The notes: generated by a model from the letters alone, not told the origin. A stretch of 64,000 nucleotides of DNA from Ceratotherium simum simum (GCF_000283155.1 NW_004454207.1:119914-183913), one strand, 5' to 3'; shown: positions 21,401 to 28,969, counted from the stretch's first letter. Program-made: numbers and translations.

Positions 21401-22495
21401 GCTTTCTGGCTCTGTGGCTTTGCCAATACTGGACATTTCACGTAAGTGGAGTCATCAGTATGTGGTCTTTTGTGTCTGGCTTCTTTCGCTTAGCATAATG
21501 TTTTTGAGGTTCATCCATGTTGTAGTGTGTGTCAGAATTTCATTCCTTTTTTTTTTTTTTTTTTTTTGGTGAGGAAGATTTGCCCTGAGCAAACAGCTAT
21601 GCCCATCTCCCTCTATTTTATATGTGGGACGCCTGCGACAGCATGGCTTGATAAGCGGATATAGGTCTGCACCTGGGATCTGAACCTCTGAATCCCGGGC
21701 TGCCGAAGCAGAGCATGTGAACTTAACCACTACGTCATTGGGCTGGCCCCAGAACTTCATTCCTTTTTATGGCTGAATGATATGTGCGTGACTTTTAGCC
21801 TTAATTGTTTTTTGTTTATTTTTGTTTTTTTTTTTTTTATAATTTTATTTATTTTTTTTCCCCCCAAAGCCCCAGTAGATAGTTGTGTGTCATAGCTGCA
21901 CATCCTTCTAGTTGCTGTATGTGGGACGCGGCCTCAGCATGGCCAGAGAAGCGGTGCGTCGGTGCGCACCGGGGATCCAAACCCGGGCCACCAGCAGCAG
22001 AGCGGGTGCACTTAACTGCTAAGCCACAAGGCCTAGCCTTAATTGTTTTATACCCTGAATTTTCACGTCTGTATCATAAATGAACATAAAACACGATAAC
22101 ATCTTCCTTCAATTATGATTTAGAACTCCTTCATTTATATACGTTTATATATTCATTTATTTTCATTTCATTCATTTATTAATAAAGCAAATATTTACTG
22201 AGCATCTACTGTATACCAGGCAGTGTTCTAGGCACTGGAGACAGACAAACCCTTGCCTGCATGGGGCTTCATAACTTCTGTTAAAATTTAGAGGATCTGT
22301 ATACAAACAGGTGTGTTGTTAGGGACTGAAATCCAATTGTAAGAAAAGCTCTCATTGATATGAGAGCCTCCCACCAGCTTTCACTACATTTATATCAGCT
22401 TCTAACCTGTCATTCTTTCCAATCCCAGGGAGAAGATAGCATTTTTTACGAGACCAAGGATTAATGTACCTCCTCTGCCCGCCGACGACGTTTGA
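3330..22495 (+). CDS. WWC3: WWC3, C-terminal half (12 exons; 5' part lies left of the window)
   Basis: Join 3330-3450, 4219-4293, 5095-5181, 6331-6523, 7736-7903, 8375-8526, 10005-10170, 14002-14166, 17636-17728, 19678-19905, 20396-20523, 22429-22495. All introns are GT-AG, and phases match at every junction. The first two bases finish a codon from an upstream exon; after them come 546 residues and a TGA. Family members are about 1,100 residues, so this is roughly half. Order of parts, numbered in this fragment: basic/Ser linker (1-55), C2 domain (about 60-185), acidic coiled coil (215-265), Ser/Cys-rich linker (266-320), aPKC-binding motif (392-403), second coiled coil (about 410-500), PDZ ligand ADDV (543-546). 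WWC proteins are cytoplasmic or cell-cortex scaffolds that bind LATS kinases and angiomotins through N-terminal WW domains (outside this window) and restrain YAP/TAZ. WWC1 and WWC2 fit less well: this protein has LYVCSVSQQLQEELLGIAQI and a FFTRPRI tail typical of WWC3. No frameshift or internal stop was seen. Confidence 0.93.
4219..4293 (+). CDS. WWC3: WWC3 exon: acidic lead-in to C2
   Basis: This short 75-bp exon follows the acceptor GTGCTCAG and ends at the donor CT|GTGAGT. It was too short to stand out as an open frame and was found by phase: its first G completes Arg40, and its last CT begins Leu65. It encodes SEDADESAHGDMCGNEGPQI then HVGF. Conservation to other WWC3 proteins is clearest in GPQIHVG and weaker in the acidic part. 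Confidence 0.9.
4805..5032 (+). mobile_element. MER20-type hAT-Charlie DNA element
   Basis: A recognisable MER20 consensus: the 'TTGGCACTGTTGACA' start, 'GATGTTGAGCAGCGTCCCTGG', 'CCACTAGCTGCCAGTAG' and 'ATTGCATGTGTCCCCTGGGG'. It is non-autonomous and ends next to the acceptor of the C2 exon at 5095. Contains a 10-G run at about 4985-4994. Confidence 0.85.
5095..5181 (+). CDS. WWC3: WWC3 exon: C2 domain, first strands
   Basis: The acceptor TTTTTTAG is preceded by a T-rich tract. The donor is AAAT|GTAAGC. Residues 66-93 read HDSASECLLVNVLQLKNFAG then LVVKEDCK. The ECLLVNVLQLKN segment is the first beta strand of the C2 fold and KEDCK leads into the next strand. Reading starts with G completing Leu65 and ends with AT of Ile94. 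A MER20 element ends only about 60 bp upstream of the acceptor. Confidence 0.92.
6331..6523 (+). CDS. WWC3: WWC3 exon: C2 domain core
   Basis: The acceptor is CTGGTTCCAG and the donor CTG|GTAGGG. Its 64 whole codons (residues 95-158) encode HIRVYLPPLNSSTPNTYCSK, then a segment with PLVFNEVFRIPV, then LQLYVCSVSQQLQEELL. This is the heart of the C2 beta sandwich. WWC C2 domains are reported to bind phosphoinositides, and the Asp cluster of classical Ca2+-binding loops is not obvious here. The exon ends in phase 0, immediately before the Gly of GIAQI. Confidence 0.95.
6887..7177 (-). mobile_element. ERE SINE (long-tail type)
   Basis: This is a full tRNA-derived ERE in reverse, ending in CACGGGGCCGGCCC, with B box GGATCCGAAACC on the opposite strand. 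Its tail comprises two 'AGCTAACATC...CTGAGGAAGA' repeats. Flanks TATAC/TATAC suggest a duplication. It lies in the intron after the C2-core exon. Confidence 0.93.
7736..7903 (+). CDS. WWC3: WWC3 exon: end of C2 and Pro/Ser linker
   Basis: The acceptor lies after a T-rich tract (CCCCCGTGCAG). The 56 codons are in phase 0 at both ends. GIAQINLADCEGPSELQLRW completes the C2 domain. The following linker, starting SVQVFTSPKPPRAQESERAG, is poorly conserved and GC-rich. The donor is ACG|GTACAC. Confidence 0.94.
8375..8526 (+). CDS. WWC3: WWC3 exon: acidic coiled-coil stretch
   Basis: The acceptor is CCCCCCGCAG. Residues 215-264 begin DAVTVLLARTTAQLQAVERE and continue as a Glu/Ala-rich heptad-like helix, ending EEQAEAASE. 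WWC paralogues have the same DAV-ALLART motif followed by a Glu-rich stretch here. The donor AG|GTTAGG is weak, and an ERE SINE begins only 57 bp into the intron. An unspliced transcript would stay open to a stop at 8743. Confidence 0.94.
8584..8827 (+). mobile_element. ERE SINE (GTCAAGCCATGCTGTGG subtype) close to an exon
   Basis: It starts GGGGCTGGCCCAGTGGCGC and ends in CTCACACACACACAAAAAAA. Target duplication AAAGTGCCAGGGA flanks it at 8571-8583 and 8828-8840. It lies 57 bp downstream of the exon donor at 8526. Confidence 0.95.
9164..9412 (-). mobile_element. L1M 3' fragment, antisense
   Basis: It reads 'GAGATATAATCTCCCTACTATACAGTTCACCC', 'AGAGTTGTGCCACCACCATCAC' and 'CCCCATACCCATTAGC', the well-known reverse complement of mammalian L1M 3' ends. 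No open frame of use. Confidence 0.8.
10005..10170 (+). CDS. WWC3: WWC3 exon: Ser/Cys-rich linker
   Basis: The acceptor is TCTGCTTTAG and the donor AAG|GTAAGT, a full consensus. Its first G completes Arg265. Residues 266-320 include SWQADSVDSGCSSCTQTSPP, then CCVGVDSIHGHTFAG and DPYSPEKLQPPPLK. The segment is low in secondary structure and rich in possible phosphosites. It matches the WWC3 linker, which has no close equivalent in WWC1. Confidence 0.93.
10553..10849 (+). mobile_element. ERE1-like SINE, full length
   Basis: It runs from GGGCCGGCCCCGTGGCTTAG to CTTCCTCACAAAAAAAAA. A box GTGGCTTAGCGGTTAAGTGC and B box GGTTCAGATTCC are present. Target duplication GAAAGAAAGGA lies at 10542-10552 and 10850-10860. 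Confidence 0.95.
11425..11560. mobile_element. Old LINE 3' fragment
   Basis: 'AAATATACCGAAAAGTTGC', 'AGAATAATACAACTAATACTCC' and 'CCCCAATTGTTAGTTC' resemble a common worn L1M-type segment. Borders are approximate. Confidence 0.5.
11796..12420 (+). mobile_element. L1 3' end, sense (ORF2 C-terminus plus 3' UTR)
   Basis: Translation at 11809-12108 gives [20 protein letters not shown] then IPLLDIYPKE, the conserved ORF2 C-terminal block, then 'MFIAALFTKAK'. It is 5'-truncated and ends near 12420 with AATAAAAAAG. There is no reverse transcriptase core, so it is inactive. It lies in the long intron before the VDKETNTE exon. Confidence 0.9.
12454..12684 (-). mobile_element. ERE SINE
   Basis: A reverse ERE of the 'CTTTATATGGGACGCCGCCACAGCATGGC' subtype with a TGTGTGTG tail. 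Target duplication CGAGAAGGCGATTT lies at 12440-12453 and 12685-12698. It inserted just downstream of the L1 poly-A end. Confidence 0.95.
12699..12975 (+). repeat. Ancient repeat fragment, split by an L1
   Basis: 'GGGGAAGAGCGTTCAGG', 'GAGCTGCAAGTGC' and 'TGGTTTTGAGCCCTGGGGTGATCTGACTT' are a widespread old mammalian interspersed pattern, also seen at 57640-58110. An 11-base G run lies at 12784-12794. The antisense L1 at about 12976-13560 interrupts it; weak continuation at 13570-13690. Confidence 0.5.
12976..13560 (-). mobile_element. L1M 3' fragment, antisense
   Basis: 'TGAAATTCACATAAAATGAAATGAACCA', 'CCACCACCTCAGTCTAG' and 'GGCATATGCCTAGGAGTAGAATTGCC' match the antisense L1M 3' end. Continuous for nearly 600 bp with no useful reading frame. 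Confidence 0.85.
14002..14166 (+). CDS. WWC3: WWC3 exon: conserved VDKETNTE-type region
   Basis: The acceptor is CTGTCTAG and the donor AGA|GTAAGT. It holds 55 codons in phase 0. It starts with VDKETNTEDLF, a signature found in all WWC proteins, followed by basic KERPSRRARGAPFVRSSTIV and SQTFSPGARSQYVCR. The basic Ser-rich block lies just N-terminal to the aPKC-binding motif. The exon is GC-rich in its middle (GCCCGCGGGGCGCC). Confidence 0.95.
14406..14703. mobile_element. Tigger1/MER2-derived DNA element
   Basis: It begins AGGCATACCTCGTTTTATTG and ends with 'GAACCGAACCTGCAATACCTCTGAAGTGTGCCT', the partly inverted ends of the Tigger1 (pogo-type) group. 'CCTCCACCAGCAAAAAGG' and 'GGTTAGCATTTTTTAGC' are internal landmarks. 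No transposase frame remains. It lies about 240 bp after the exon ending at 14166. Confidence 0.8.
14964..15130. mobile_element. MER5-group hAT fragment
   Basis: 'GAGTGGTTCTCAACCTTGGCTGCA' and 'GGTGCCTGGGTTCCACCCCCAGG', with 'CCCAGATGATTCTAATGTTGAGAACCC' at the other end, give the inverted hAT-type termini typical of MER5-like elements. Confidence 0.65.
15405..15960 (-). mobile_element. ERVL (MLT2-like) LTR fragment
   Basis: 'ATGGTTTATTACAGTGACAGGATACAGA', 'GCAGAGGGAAGAGGC', 'GGGAAGCTCACCAGAGCC' and 'GGCTTTTTGTGGGGTTGGTCATG' follow the reverse complement of placental ERVL LTRs. No coding part. Exact subfamily not settled by eye. Confidence 0.6.
16630..16877 (+). mobile_element. ERE SINE (GCAAGCCATGCTGTGG subtype)
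   Basis: It starts GGGGCCGGCCCGGTGGCAC and ends CTTCCTCACAAAAACAAAT. Target duplication AAAAGCAGACCTTTTC is found on both sides. Confidence 0.94.
17098..17313 (-). mobile_element. ERE SINE (short type)
   Basis: A reverse ERE from an A-tail complement (poly-T) to ATAGGGCCGGCCC. Target duplication GGACGCAGTTAGTATT at 17082-17097 and 17314-17329 is perfect, so it is young. It lies about 320 bp before the aPKC-motif exon. Confidence 0.96.
17636..17728 (+). CDS. WWC3: WWC3 exon: aPKC-binding motif
   Basis: The acceptor is TTTTTGGTGCAG and the donor CAG|GTGTGT. The 31 codons encode LYRSDSDSSTLPRKS and then FVRNTLERRTLRYKQ. In KIBRA the equivalent FVRN-LERR segment binds atypical PKC and acts as a pseudosubstrate-like inhibitor. 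Here Phe392, Arg394, Arg399, Arg400 and Arg403 (fragment numbering) are all kept, so the function is likely shared. LYRSDSDSSTLPRK is diagnostic of WWC3 against WWC1 and WWC2, which have LNRSDSDSSTL. Confidence 0.95.
17991..18203 (-). mobile_element. ERE SINE (short type)
   Basis: Reverse ERE ending CACGGGGCCGGCCC, with perfect duplication AACAGTCAACCATTCT at 17975-17990 and 18204-18219. Confidence 0.96.
18497..18680 (+). mobile_element. MER20-type hAT element
   Basis: 'AGTAGCAACACTGTTGACATTTTGGA', 'GGATGTTGAGCTGCATCCC', 'AAAAATGTCTCCAGGCATTGCCAGGTG' and 'GGTTGAGAACCGCTGAG' identify a nearly complete copy, lacking some of the middle. Confidence 0.85.
19678..19905 (+). CDS. WWC3: WWC3 exon: second coiled coil
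   Basis: The acceptor is GTCTCCTGCAG and the donor CAG|GTAAGA. The 76 codons run in phase 0. SCRSSLAELMARTSLDLELD is the family-wide entry; RTSLDLELDLQAS is near-invariant in WWC proteins. A charged helix with RTRQRQLNEEI and RELRQRLEDAQL follows, then PHWVLRDERFRRLLKEAERQ. This is a predicted coiled coil likely used in homo- or hetero-association. Confidence 0.95.
20396..20523 (+). CDS. WWC3: WWC3 exon: C-terminal helix
   Basis: The acceptor is TGCTGTTCCAG and the donor AG|GTAGGG. It encodes TRQTKLDFHQEQAAEKMLKK then ASRGICQLRGQNHKEPIQ and VQTF. It is conserved across WWC proteins and leads into the terminal exon. Phase 0 in; it leaves with AG of Arg525. Confidence 0.95.
20886..21180. repeat. 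CA-rich microsatellite and old LINE fragment
   Basis: An imperfect (CA/TACA) run lies at about 20902-20935. Beyond it, 'TATACATACAGGAAAATGTGCGTATC' and 'CCCCAGATTTTCCACCCTAGAGTAACCACAG' look like an antisense L1M 3' UTR. Confidence 0.6.
21181..21780 (-). mobile_element. L1M 3' fragment, antisense, split by an ERE
   Basis: 'AGCATAAAATTAACCATTTTAAAGTG', 'ATGCAACCACCACCTTTATC' and 'TGTCTGGCTTCTTTCGCTTAGCATAATG' are antisense L1M landmarks. An ERE at 21547-21750 interrupts it. Confidence 0.85.
21547..21750 (-). mobile_element. ERE SINE, diverged copy
   Basis: Reverse ERE with long poly-T, ending GTCATTGGGCTGGCCCC. Target duplication CAGAA(T/C)TTCATTCCTTTTT differs by one base, so it is older than its neighbours. 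Confidence 0.9.
21812..22034 (-). mobile_element. ERE SINE (short type)
   Basis: Reverse ERE with target duplication AGCCTTAATTGTTTT at 21797-21811 and 22035-22049. Its 5' end is changed (AAGGCCTAGCC instead of GGGCCGGCC). Confidence 0.92.
22130..22285 (-). mobile_element. L2-type LINE 3' fragment, antisense
   Basis: 'AAATATTTACTGAGCATCTACTGTATACCAGGCAGTGTTCTAGGC' followed by 'CTTGCCTGCATGGGGCTT' is the classic L2 3' end in reverse. It lies about 140 bp before the last WWC3 exon. Confidence 0.75.
22429..22495 (+). CDS. WWC3: WWC3 terminal coding exon with PDZ ligand
   Basis: The acceptor is TTCCAATCCCAG. The first G completes Arg525; then come EKIAFFTRPRINVPPLPADD, V and TGA at 22493-22495. 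The last four residues, ADDV, form the class III PDZ-binding ligand shared by all three WWC proteins. EKIAFFTRPRI matches WWC3; WWC2 has a FTRAKI-type tail. Confidence 0.96.
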
Positions 22496-23646
22496 TGTCG
22501 TGCTTTGTACACATGAAGTATTTATCTGCCTGTTTTATTTTCATGAAGTTCTTAGACTAGCTAAATTTGTCTTTAAAATATTTGTGCAAAGCTATTAATA
22601 TACACATTTTGTAAAAAAAAAAAAAAAAAACACATCTATCTATACATATATATTTTATAATAGTGACGGCAACAGGGCTTGGTTTTCCCTTGTTGTGAAA
22701 TTGACATCTCTGAAGACAGGTTATTTTATAAAAGATGAACTATCATGTTAAGAGTGTACAGTTTTTTTGCTGTTTTATTTGACTTAAAGGCTGGAAGACA
22801 GAAACGAAGTGAGTTCAGGCAAATTCACTGTATTGTAATTTATTTATAGTACTTTTTTTCCTTGAAGGAAAATACTGACTTTAAGATGTATTTTAAGACT
22901 GAAATTTTGTTCTTCAGTATTTGCCATGCGGTAGAATGGAACTTTGGGGTTGGTTTTGTTTCTGACACCCGAAATGCAAACACTGTGTGCTACGTTCCTC
23001 ACTCGTGTCAGGTTTGCATACGTGCATTCATCATGTATGTTGTACACTTGCACGCTCTTTGTGTTCTGTTGAGATACATCTGCAGTGGTTCAGTCATAGT
23101 TCACAGGCCGTGTGTGCGGCACCGAGCTCCGTCTCCTGTGTGGGCCGTGCACTGACAGCCTCTCATTTCTGTGTTGTCTTATCACGCGTCTTTCTGTGCT
23201 CACCATGAGTCTGAAGCAGACCACAGAGCCCCCCTTGTCCTGGGCTTTCGCCAGCCTGTCCACGGTGGCTGCCCACACTGCCCGCCTTCACCAGACCTCG
23301 GGCAGCCCCGCCTTTGAGTCCACGCCATCTGCTCATGACCCACAGGGAGGGTGGTGGTGGAACTCCTGCTCCACTGCTCTGTCCTGAAGGACAGTGAGAA
23401 GAGGACTAGGAATGTGCATTTTCAGTGAACCAGTGAATCCGCTGATGGATATGGTGGTTACGACATAGACATGGTAAAGTTTGAAGGCACTTGTTTGTAG
23501 AAGGAAGCATGTGTGGGTAACTAGAATTACCCAGCGAGTCACTTACGGGAGAGTATTTGATTTAAATCAGAATGCCCCCCCTATACTTTACCCAATATTT
23601 CTTAAGAAATCTTAGAACTAGTTCATGAGGAAAAATTTTTTTATGT

Positions 23647-23652
23647 AATAAA
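23647..23652 (+). terminator. WWC3: Possible proximal poly-A signal AATAAA
   Basis: A canonical AATAAA sits about 1.15 kb into the 3' UTR in an AT-rich stretch. It could give a shorter transcript, but downstream GU-rich sequence is weak. Confidence 0.35.
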
Positions 23653-25190
23653 AATATACCATTATTCTTTTAAAATGCCAAATGATATAAATATTTGCCT
23701 AATACGTATTTATTATATATGAAATGCACTCTCCTTTATGAGGCCTCAGAGAAGTAAACGAGGTGGTCACACAAAATGTAAAAGAAAAGAACTCTCTCTT
23801 CTAGATCTTTCTGCCCCTCCCTTGGAAATGCCCCCCTTTAATCAGCATCCCTCTTCTCATTAGTCCGTAACCGTCCCCCTTGCATAACCCGCCTTCCCTT
23901 TTACATTTATTCAAAATGAATTTTGTAGAAGCCTTTCATTGACACGCGACCTATCACAGACAGTGGAATTTGTCAGTGGTGGTAAGACGGAAAACTTGAC
24001 GCTTTTGCACTGCTGTCATCTCTTGCTATGTATTTCTGCTTCTAGTCTTGCTTTTGTTTTTGTAATTTCTCTGTGTACATACCCACAACAAAGGTGGAAA
24101 CACAAAACGTCGGGCCTTGCCAGAACCGCGCTGCAGCAGGCAGCATCGCTGAGCAGGTGGAGACAGTGGCAGGCCCTCTCGTGCCCCAGCTGTTGAAACG
24201 TTACACTCCGAGGAAGACCTGTCTGCTGCTGGCCTCGGGGGGTGTGGAGGGCAGGTCAGTTATGTCTCAGGTGCACGGCTCGCTGGACGTGGGCGAGTCC
24301 CCTGGACGCAGTGTCTGGGCGCTGCTTTTGAACAGCGGCCACCTGAAGCTCTCTAAGTGGGTTGGTGGGCTGAGGCAACTCTTCTGGCAACCCCTATTAA
24401 GTAGCAATGTGGGGAAAACCCACTGTGGGTTTTCAAATACAGTTCACTGCCCAGTATATACAGATTTCTGTTTGGAGTGCTTCCCCACCCCAGGGTTTAA
24501 AAAAAAATCCCACCTTTGCCTCACCAGAAACAAATGCAGCCCCTGCTTTGGTAGCAGTCCAAGGAGTGCTTGTGTTGCCACCTTTCCGACTTACTTCTGC
24601 CTCCCCGCGTGTGTCTGCTCTTGCACCTGAACGGGACCATAGTAAGCAAGGAAAGAAAAGCCAGACAGATGACGGAGGGAGAGGGGTGGCTTCTGTGCTG
24701 CTCGCTGTCCATGCCGGAAAGGGCACGTGGACAGCGATGGAGGCCACCGAGCAGGCAGGAGGACTCGAAACACCCTCATCAGCTTCTCATTCATGACTTG
24801 ATTTTGCTGCTTCTGACTAGTTAAGACTGCCACCACCCCCCGCCGCCCCCCCGGAAAATATCCCACCCATCAAAAAAGTGAAGTCCTATCGTCTTAAGGG
24901 GTGTTTTCATCTTAGGTTTAAATTTGTCCATAATTGTGCCTCGTGATAAGAAAACTCTGCCGTGTTTTGTCAGCAATTGTAGTCTAGGGATGATCCAAAA
25001 TCTGCCACCAGGGTTCTTTAGAAACAGTACACCTAGTAAAAGGGAATTGGGTCTTCACTTCATCTGATCACTCAATCGTCACCGCCAAAATGAGTAAGCT
25101 TCTGTTGTGGGAATAAGTTACAATCAGTATTCATCTCTGTTTTTGTCTCTCTGTGTAATTTTTATTGTTTGAGAGTATTTCTTCTATAAA

Positions 25191-25196
25191 ATTAAA
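25191..25196 (+). terminator. WWC3: Likely distal poly-A signal ATTAAA
   Basis: ATTAAA is followed after about 17 bases by AAGAACA, a plausible cleavage point, and then GTGGAAATGTGTGATTTTTT, a good GU/U-rich downstream element. The first young SINE appears about 300 bp later. Confidence 0.55.
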
Positions 25197-25525
25197 CTAA
25201 GCTGCCTTAAGAACAGAGTGGAAATGTGTGATTTTTTTTTAAAAAAATGTAATTAGAGACTTAACTATATAATGCATATAATTTTTTCAACATAAAAATA
25301 GAATAGTAAAATGAACACAGATGCAGGCCTATCCCGCTTCACCACGGATCAGTTGTGGCTGATCTTGTTCTGTCTACACCTCCACCTGTCTCCCCTCCTG
25401 GGTTCTGAAGCAAATCCCATACACTTTCTCAGTTCAGCTGTAAATATTTCCGTATGTGTTGCTAAAAGTGAAAAATAAACATAAGCCCAATATCCTTATC
25501 ACATCTTAACATTTAATAACTCCTT

Positions 25526-25735
25526 CAGGGCCGGCCCCGTGGCTTAGCGGTTAAGTGCGCACGCTCCGCTGCTGGTGGCCCAGGTTCGGATCCCAGGCGT
25601 GCACCAACGTACCGCTTCTCCCGCTATGCTGAGGCCGCGTCCCACAAACAGCAACTAGGAGGCTGTGCAACTATGACATACAACTATCTACTGGGGCTTT
25701 GGGGGAAAAGAATAAATAAAAATTAAAAAAAATAA
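25526..25735 (+). mobile_element. ERE SINE (short type)
   Basis: Forward ERE starting GGGCCGGCCCCGTGGCTTAG. Target duplication TAATAACTCCTT at 25514-25525 and 25736-25747. Confidence 0.95.
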
Positions 25736-25849
25736 TAATAACTCCTTTATGTCATTAAATATCCAGAGTTCACCTTTCTAATTGTCTCATATGTCGTTCA
25801 TTTGTTTAACTGAGCAGAAGCCAAATATCCATTTATTGAGATTTTTTTA

Positions 25850-26640
25850 TCTTTTTTTTTGGTAACAGCTTTCTTGAGATAGAATTCACATACCGTGCAA
25901 TTAACCTGTATAAAGGATGTAACTCAGTGGTATTTACTTTATTCAGAATTGTGCAAATATCACTACAATCAATTTTAGAGCTTTTTCATTACCCCAGAAA
26001 GAAACTCTCTATCCATTAACAGTTGCCCCCAATCTTCCCTTCCACCTGTCCCCTGGCTATCACTAACCTGCTTTTTGTCTCTATGGATTTGCCTATTCTT
26101 GACATTTTATATAAATGGAATCATGCAATATGTGGCCTTGTGTCTGGCTTCTTTCAGTCAGCATAATGTTTTCCAGATTCATCCAGATTGTAGTGTGTGT
26201 CAGTACTTCACTCCTTTTTATTGCTGAATACTATTCCACTTTGTGGATAGACCACATTTTCTTTATCCATTCATCAGCTGATGGAGATTTGGGTTGCTTC
26301 CACTTTTTGGCTATTATGAATAATGCTGCTGTGATTATTCATGTTCAAGTTTTTGTGTGGACGTATGTTTTCATTTCTCTTGGGTCTATACCTAAAAGTG
26401 GAATTGCTGGGTCTTATGGTAACTCTATGTTTGATCTTTTGAGGAACTGCCAGACTGTTGTCCAAAGCAGCTGCACCATTTTACATTCCCACCAGCGGCG
26501 TGTGAGGTTCCAGTTTGTCCACATCCTGGCCAACACTTATGTCATTTTGATCATAGCCATCCTAGTAGGTGCTGAGTGGTATCTCATTGTAGTTGTGTCT
26601 GTTTTCAATCTACAGGATCTACACTCCCCCCATACATACC
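25850..26640 (-). mobile_element. L1M 3' region, antisense
   Basis: 'CACATACCGTGCAATTAACC', 'TCATCAGCTGATGGAGATTTGGG', 'GGAATTGCTGGGTCTTATGG' and 'TGCACCATTTTACATTCCCACC' trace antisense ORF2 end and 3' UTR across nearly 800 bp. A 176-codon open frame on the + strand is a by-product. Confidence 0.88.
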
Positions 26641-27084
26641 CTTGAAATGTGTTCAAGAAACAAGGTTGCATATCCTCTGGTCTCCCACATTCTGGACTTT
26701 GCTGATTGTATCTCTGTGGTGTAGTTGAACATGTTCCTCTGAACTTTATTTCCTATAAATAAATACTGAAAAAAAGCTGTTGTTGAATCTAGAAGCTTGA
26801 TCAGATTCCACTTCATTCTTTCCTGTCTTTTTTGGGGGGGGGATGGGTCACAAGACATTCATATGTCCATCCATCAGATGGCTTATCCTGTTTCTTTTTG
26901 TAGTGTTCACAACTATTGATAATCAATGCATAGATCCATTAATTCATCAAGGTTTGGAAAATGATATTCTAATTTTATCAATTTTTTTAACTTATTTACT
27001 TTGAAATAACTTTATAAAGAGAAACTCATCTATTTGGTTATCCAGTGGCACAGTTAATATGGGAAAAGCAAGATAAATGCTTGA

Positions 27085-27294
27085 GGGGCCGGCCCCATGG
27101 CTTAGCGGTTAAGTGCGCGCGCTCCGCTGCTGGCGGCCTGGGTTCAGATCCCGGGCGCGCACCGACACACCGCTTCTCTGGCCATGCTGAGGCCGCGTCC
27201 CACATACAGCAACTAGAAGGATGTGCAGCTGTGACATACAACTATCTACTGGGGCTTTGGGGAAAAAAATAAAAATCTTAAAAAAAAAAAATAA
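27085..27294 (+). mobile_element. ERE SINE (short type)
   Basis: Forward ERE with perfect duplication AAGATAAATGCTTGA at 27070-27084 and 27295-27309. Confidence 0.96.
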
Positions 27295-27389
27295 AAGATA
27301 AATGCTTGATTTTTTTCTTTATTGACCAGTTGTGAAAATAATGACTTGTTTCCCTAGCTCTGTACAGTGGTGACCACTTTGTTTTTGGT

Positions 27390-27715
27390 TTTTGAAATCT
27401 TTTTTTAGTGTCCTTATTATTAACACATGGATTTAAATACATTTGGTGTGCTTTAATTCATTGGAGTTGTTATTGGTGCTCTAATTCCCCCATCTTTGTC
27501 GGGGGGACCCTCTTCTGGTTGGCTCCTGGAGCCTTTATATTCCCGGGGGTCTTTGATGGCTTCCTCGCTATCCCGGATGACCAGATGTTTCTGACCTGGC
27601 AATGGTCATTTCTTCAGGGAGAATTGGTTTCTCCAATTCTCCCTGAATTGGTGCTAGGAGTACTCATTGCTACTGGGTTGGTCATTGTTTTTAGGCCTTT
27701 TAAATAGATAGACAG
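27390..27715 (-). mobile_element. Old L1M fragment
   Basis: 'TTATTAACACATGGATTTAAA', 'TTCATTGGAGTTGTTATTGGTGCTC' and 'GTGCTAGGAGTACTCATTGCTACTGG' match a worn L1M 3' region. A short inverted repeat (GGGAGAATTGG/CCAATTCTCCC) lies at about 27618-27645. The 99-codon + strand frame here is not a gene. Confidence 0.65.
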
Positions 27716-27942
27716 TATTTTCTTTTTTAAGGATAAAGGGATGATAGAATATCACATAATTTCTCATTTGCTTTATCCCACATCACACACATACTCCACA
27801 GTTTCAGAATAACGGTACCAACATGGCCAGCAATAATAGAATTACTGAAAACTGTTGGACATTTTTCTTGCAGGAATTTTAGTCCAGGTGTATCTCACTA
27901 GGAATGTGTAGTCAAATGACTGTGGTTTAAAGTAACTTGACA

Positions 27943-28239
27943 GGGCCGGCCCGGTGGCGTAGTGGTTAAGTTCACATGCTCTGCTTCAGTGGTCTGGGGT
28001 TCGCAGGTTCGGATCCCAGGCACGGACTGATGCACCGCTTATCAAGCCATGCTGTGGAGGCATCCCATATACAAAATAGAGGAAGATGGGCACGGATTTT
28101 AGCTCAGAGCCAATCTTCCTCAGCAAAAAGGAGGGTTGGCAACAGATGTTAGCTCAGGGCTAATCTTCCTCAGCAAAAAGAGGAAGATTGGCAATGGGTG
28201 TTAGCTCATGGCCAAGCTTCCTCACAAAAAAAAAGTAAT
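27943..28239 (+). mobile_element. ERE SINE, full length with doubled tail
   Basis: Starts GGGCCGGCCCGGTGGCGTAG. The tail unit (GAAGATTGGC...TTAGCTCAGGGC...CTTCCTC) occurs three times. Duplication AAAGTAACTTGACA lies on both sides (27929-27942; 28240-28253). Confidence 0.95.
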
Positions 28240-28700
28240 AAAGTAACTTGACATATTTCCCTTCTGTGTGGCTAAGCTATCAGATGGATACACGTGTTTC
28301 ACTTTATTTTGGATTTTAAATTTTATAATTATATAAAATATTGACATGGTTCCAAAGACAAATATACAAAACAAGGTATATTCAAAGGAGTCTGGTTTGT
28401 CTTCTTGCCTTTCTACTCTTCCTTCCCTGTCCTTCCAAGTAACCATTTTAAGAAATACCATTTTTCCTTGCATTGTTTATTTTTTAATGTTAGTATACAG
28501 ATAAGCATATGTAAGTGTATACACAAATATATATGCATATATACAGGAGTGTACACATATATACATGTGAATATATATATACACACACACACAAATATGT
28601 ACACATCTGTATTTGTATTGGCTCCCCTTTCTCAGATAAATGGTAGTACACCAAACACACTTTTCTCTACCTGGCTTTTTTCACTTAAAAATATATCTCA

Positions 28701-28940
28701 GGGGGCCGGCACGGTGGTGTGGTGCTTAAGTTTGCACACTCCGCTTCAGCGGCGGGGGGTTCGTGGGTTTGCATCCTGGGCACGGACCTATGCACCACTC
28801 ATCAAGCCCTGCTGTGGCGGCATCCCATGTATAAAATAGAGGAAGATCAGTACAGATGTTAGCTCAGGGACAATCCTCCTCAAGCAAAAAGAGGAAGATT
28901 GGCAACGTTAGCTCAGGGCCAATCTTCCTCACCAAAAAAG
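28701..28940 (+). mobile_element. ERE SINE, diverged
   Basis: Starts GGGGGCCGGCACGGTGGTG. Duplication AAATATATCTCA. Followed by an (AT)n stretch (28941-28963) that merges with the next ERE. Confidence 0.92.
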
Positions 28941-28969
28941 AAATATATATATATATATATATCTCAGTT

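Larger units (their letters stand above)
22496..25213 (+). other. WWC3: WWC3 3' UTR (approximate end)
   Basis: The untranslated region runs from after TGA to a likely cleavage site near 25213, about 2.7 kb and free of recognisable young SINEs, unlike its surroundings. AT-rich AU motifs (ATTTATTTAT at about 22840-22850) occur near its start. An 18-A genomic run lies at 22613-22630. No antisense claudin gene overlaps it. The end is inferred from the poly-A signal only. Confidence 0.7.

Noticed and set aside
3330..22495. WWC2 or WWC1 as the gene
   Set aside because: C2-domain, aPKC-motif and C-terminal residues match WWC3 (LYRSDSDSSTLPRK, FFTRPRI). WWC2 would also be expected to have claudin genes at its 3' end; none is present.
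26115..26645. 176-codon open frame
   Set aside because: It is antisense L1M sequence.
27408..27707. 99-codon membrane-like frame
   Set aside because: Hydrophobic residues come from an old L1M 3' region; no start context, no family match.
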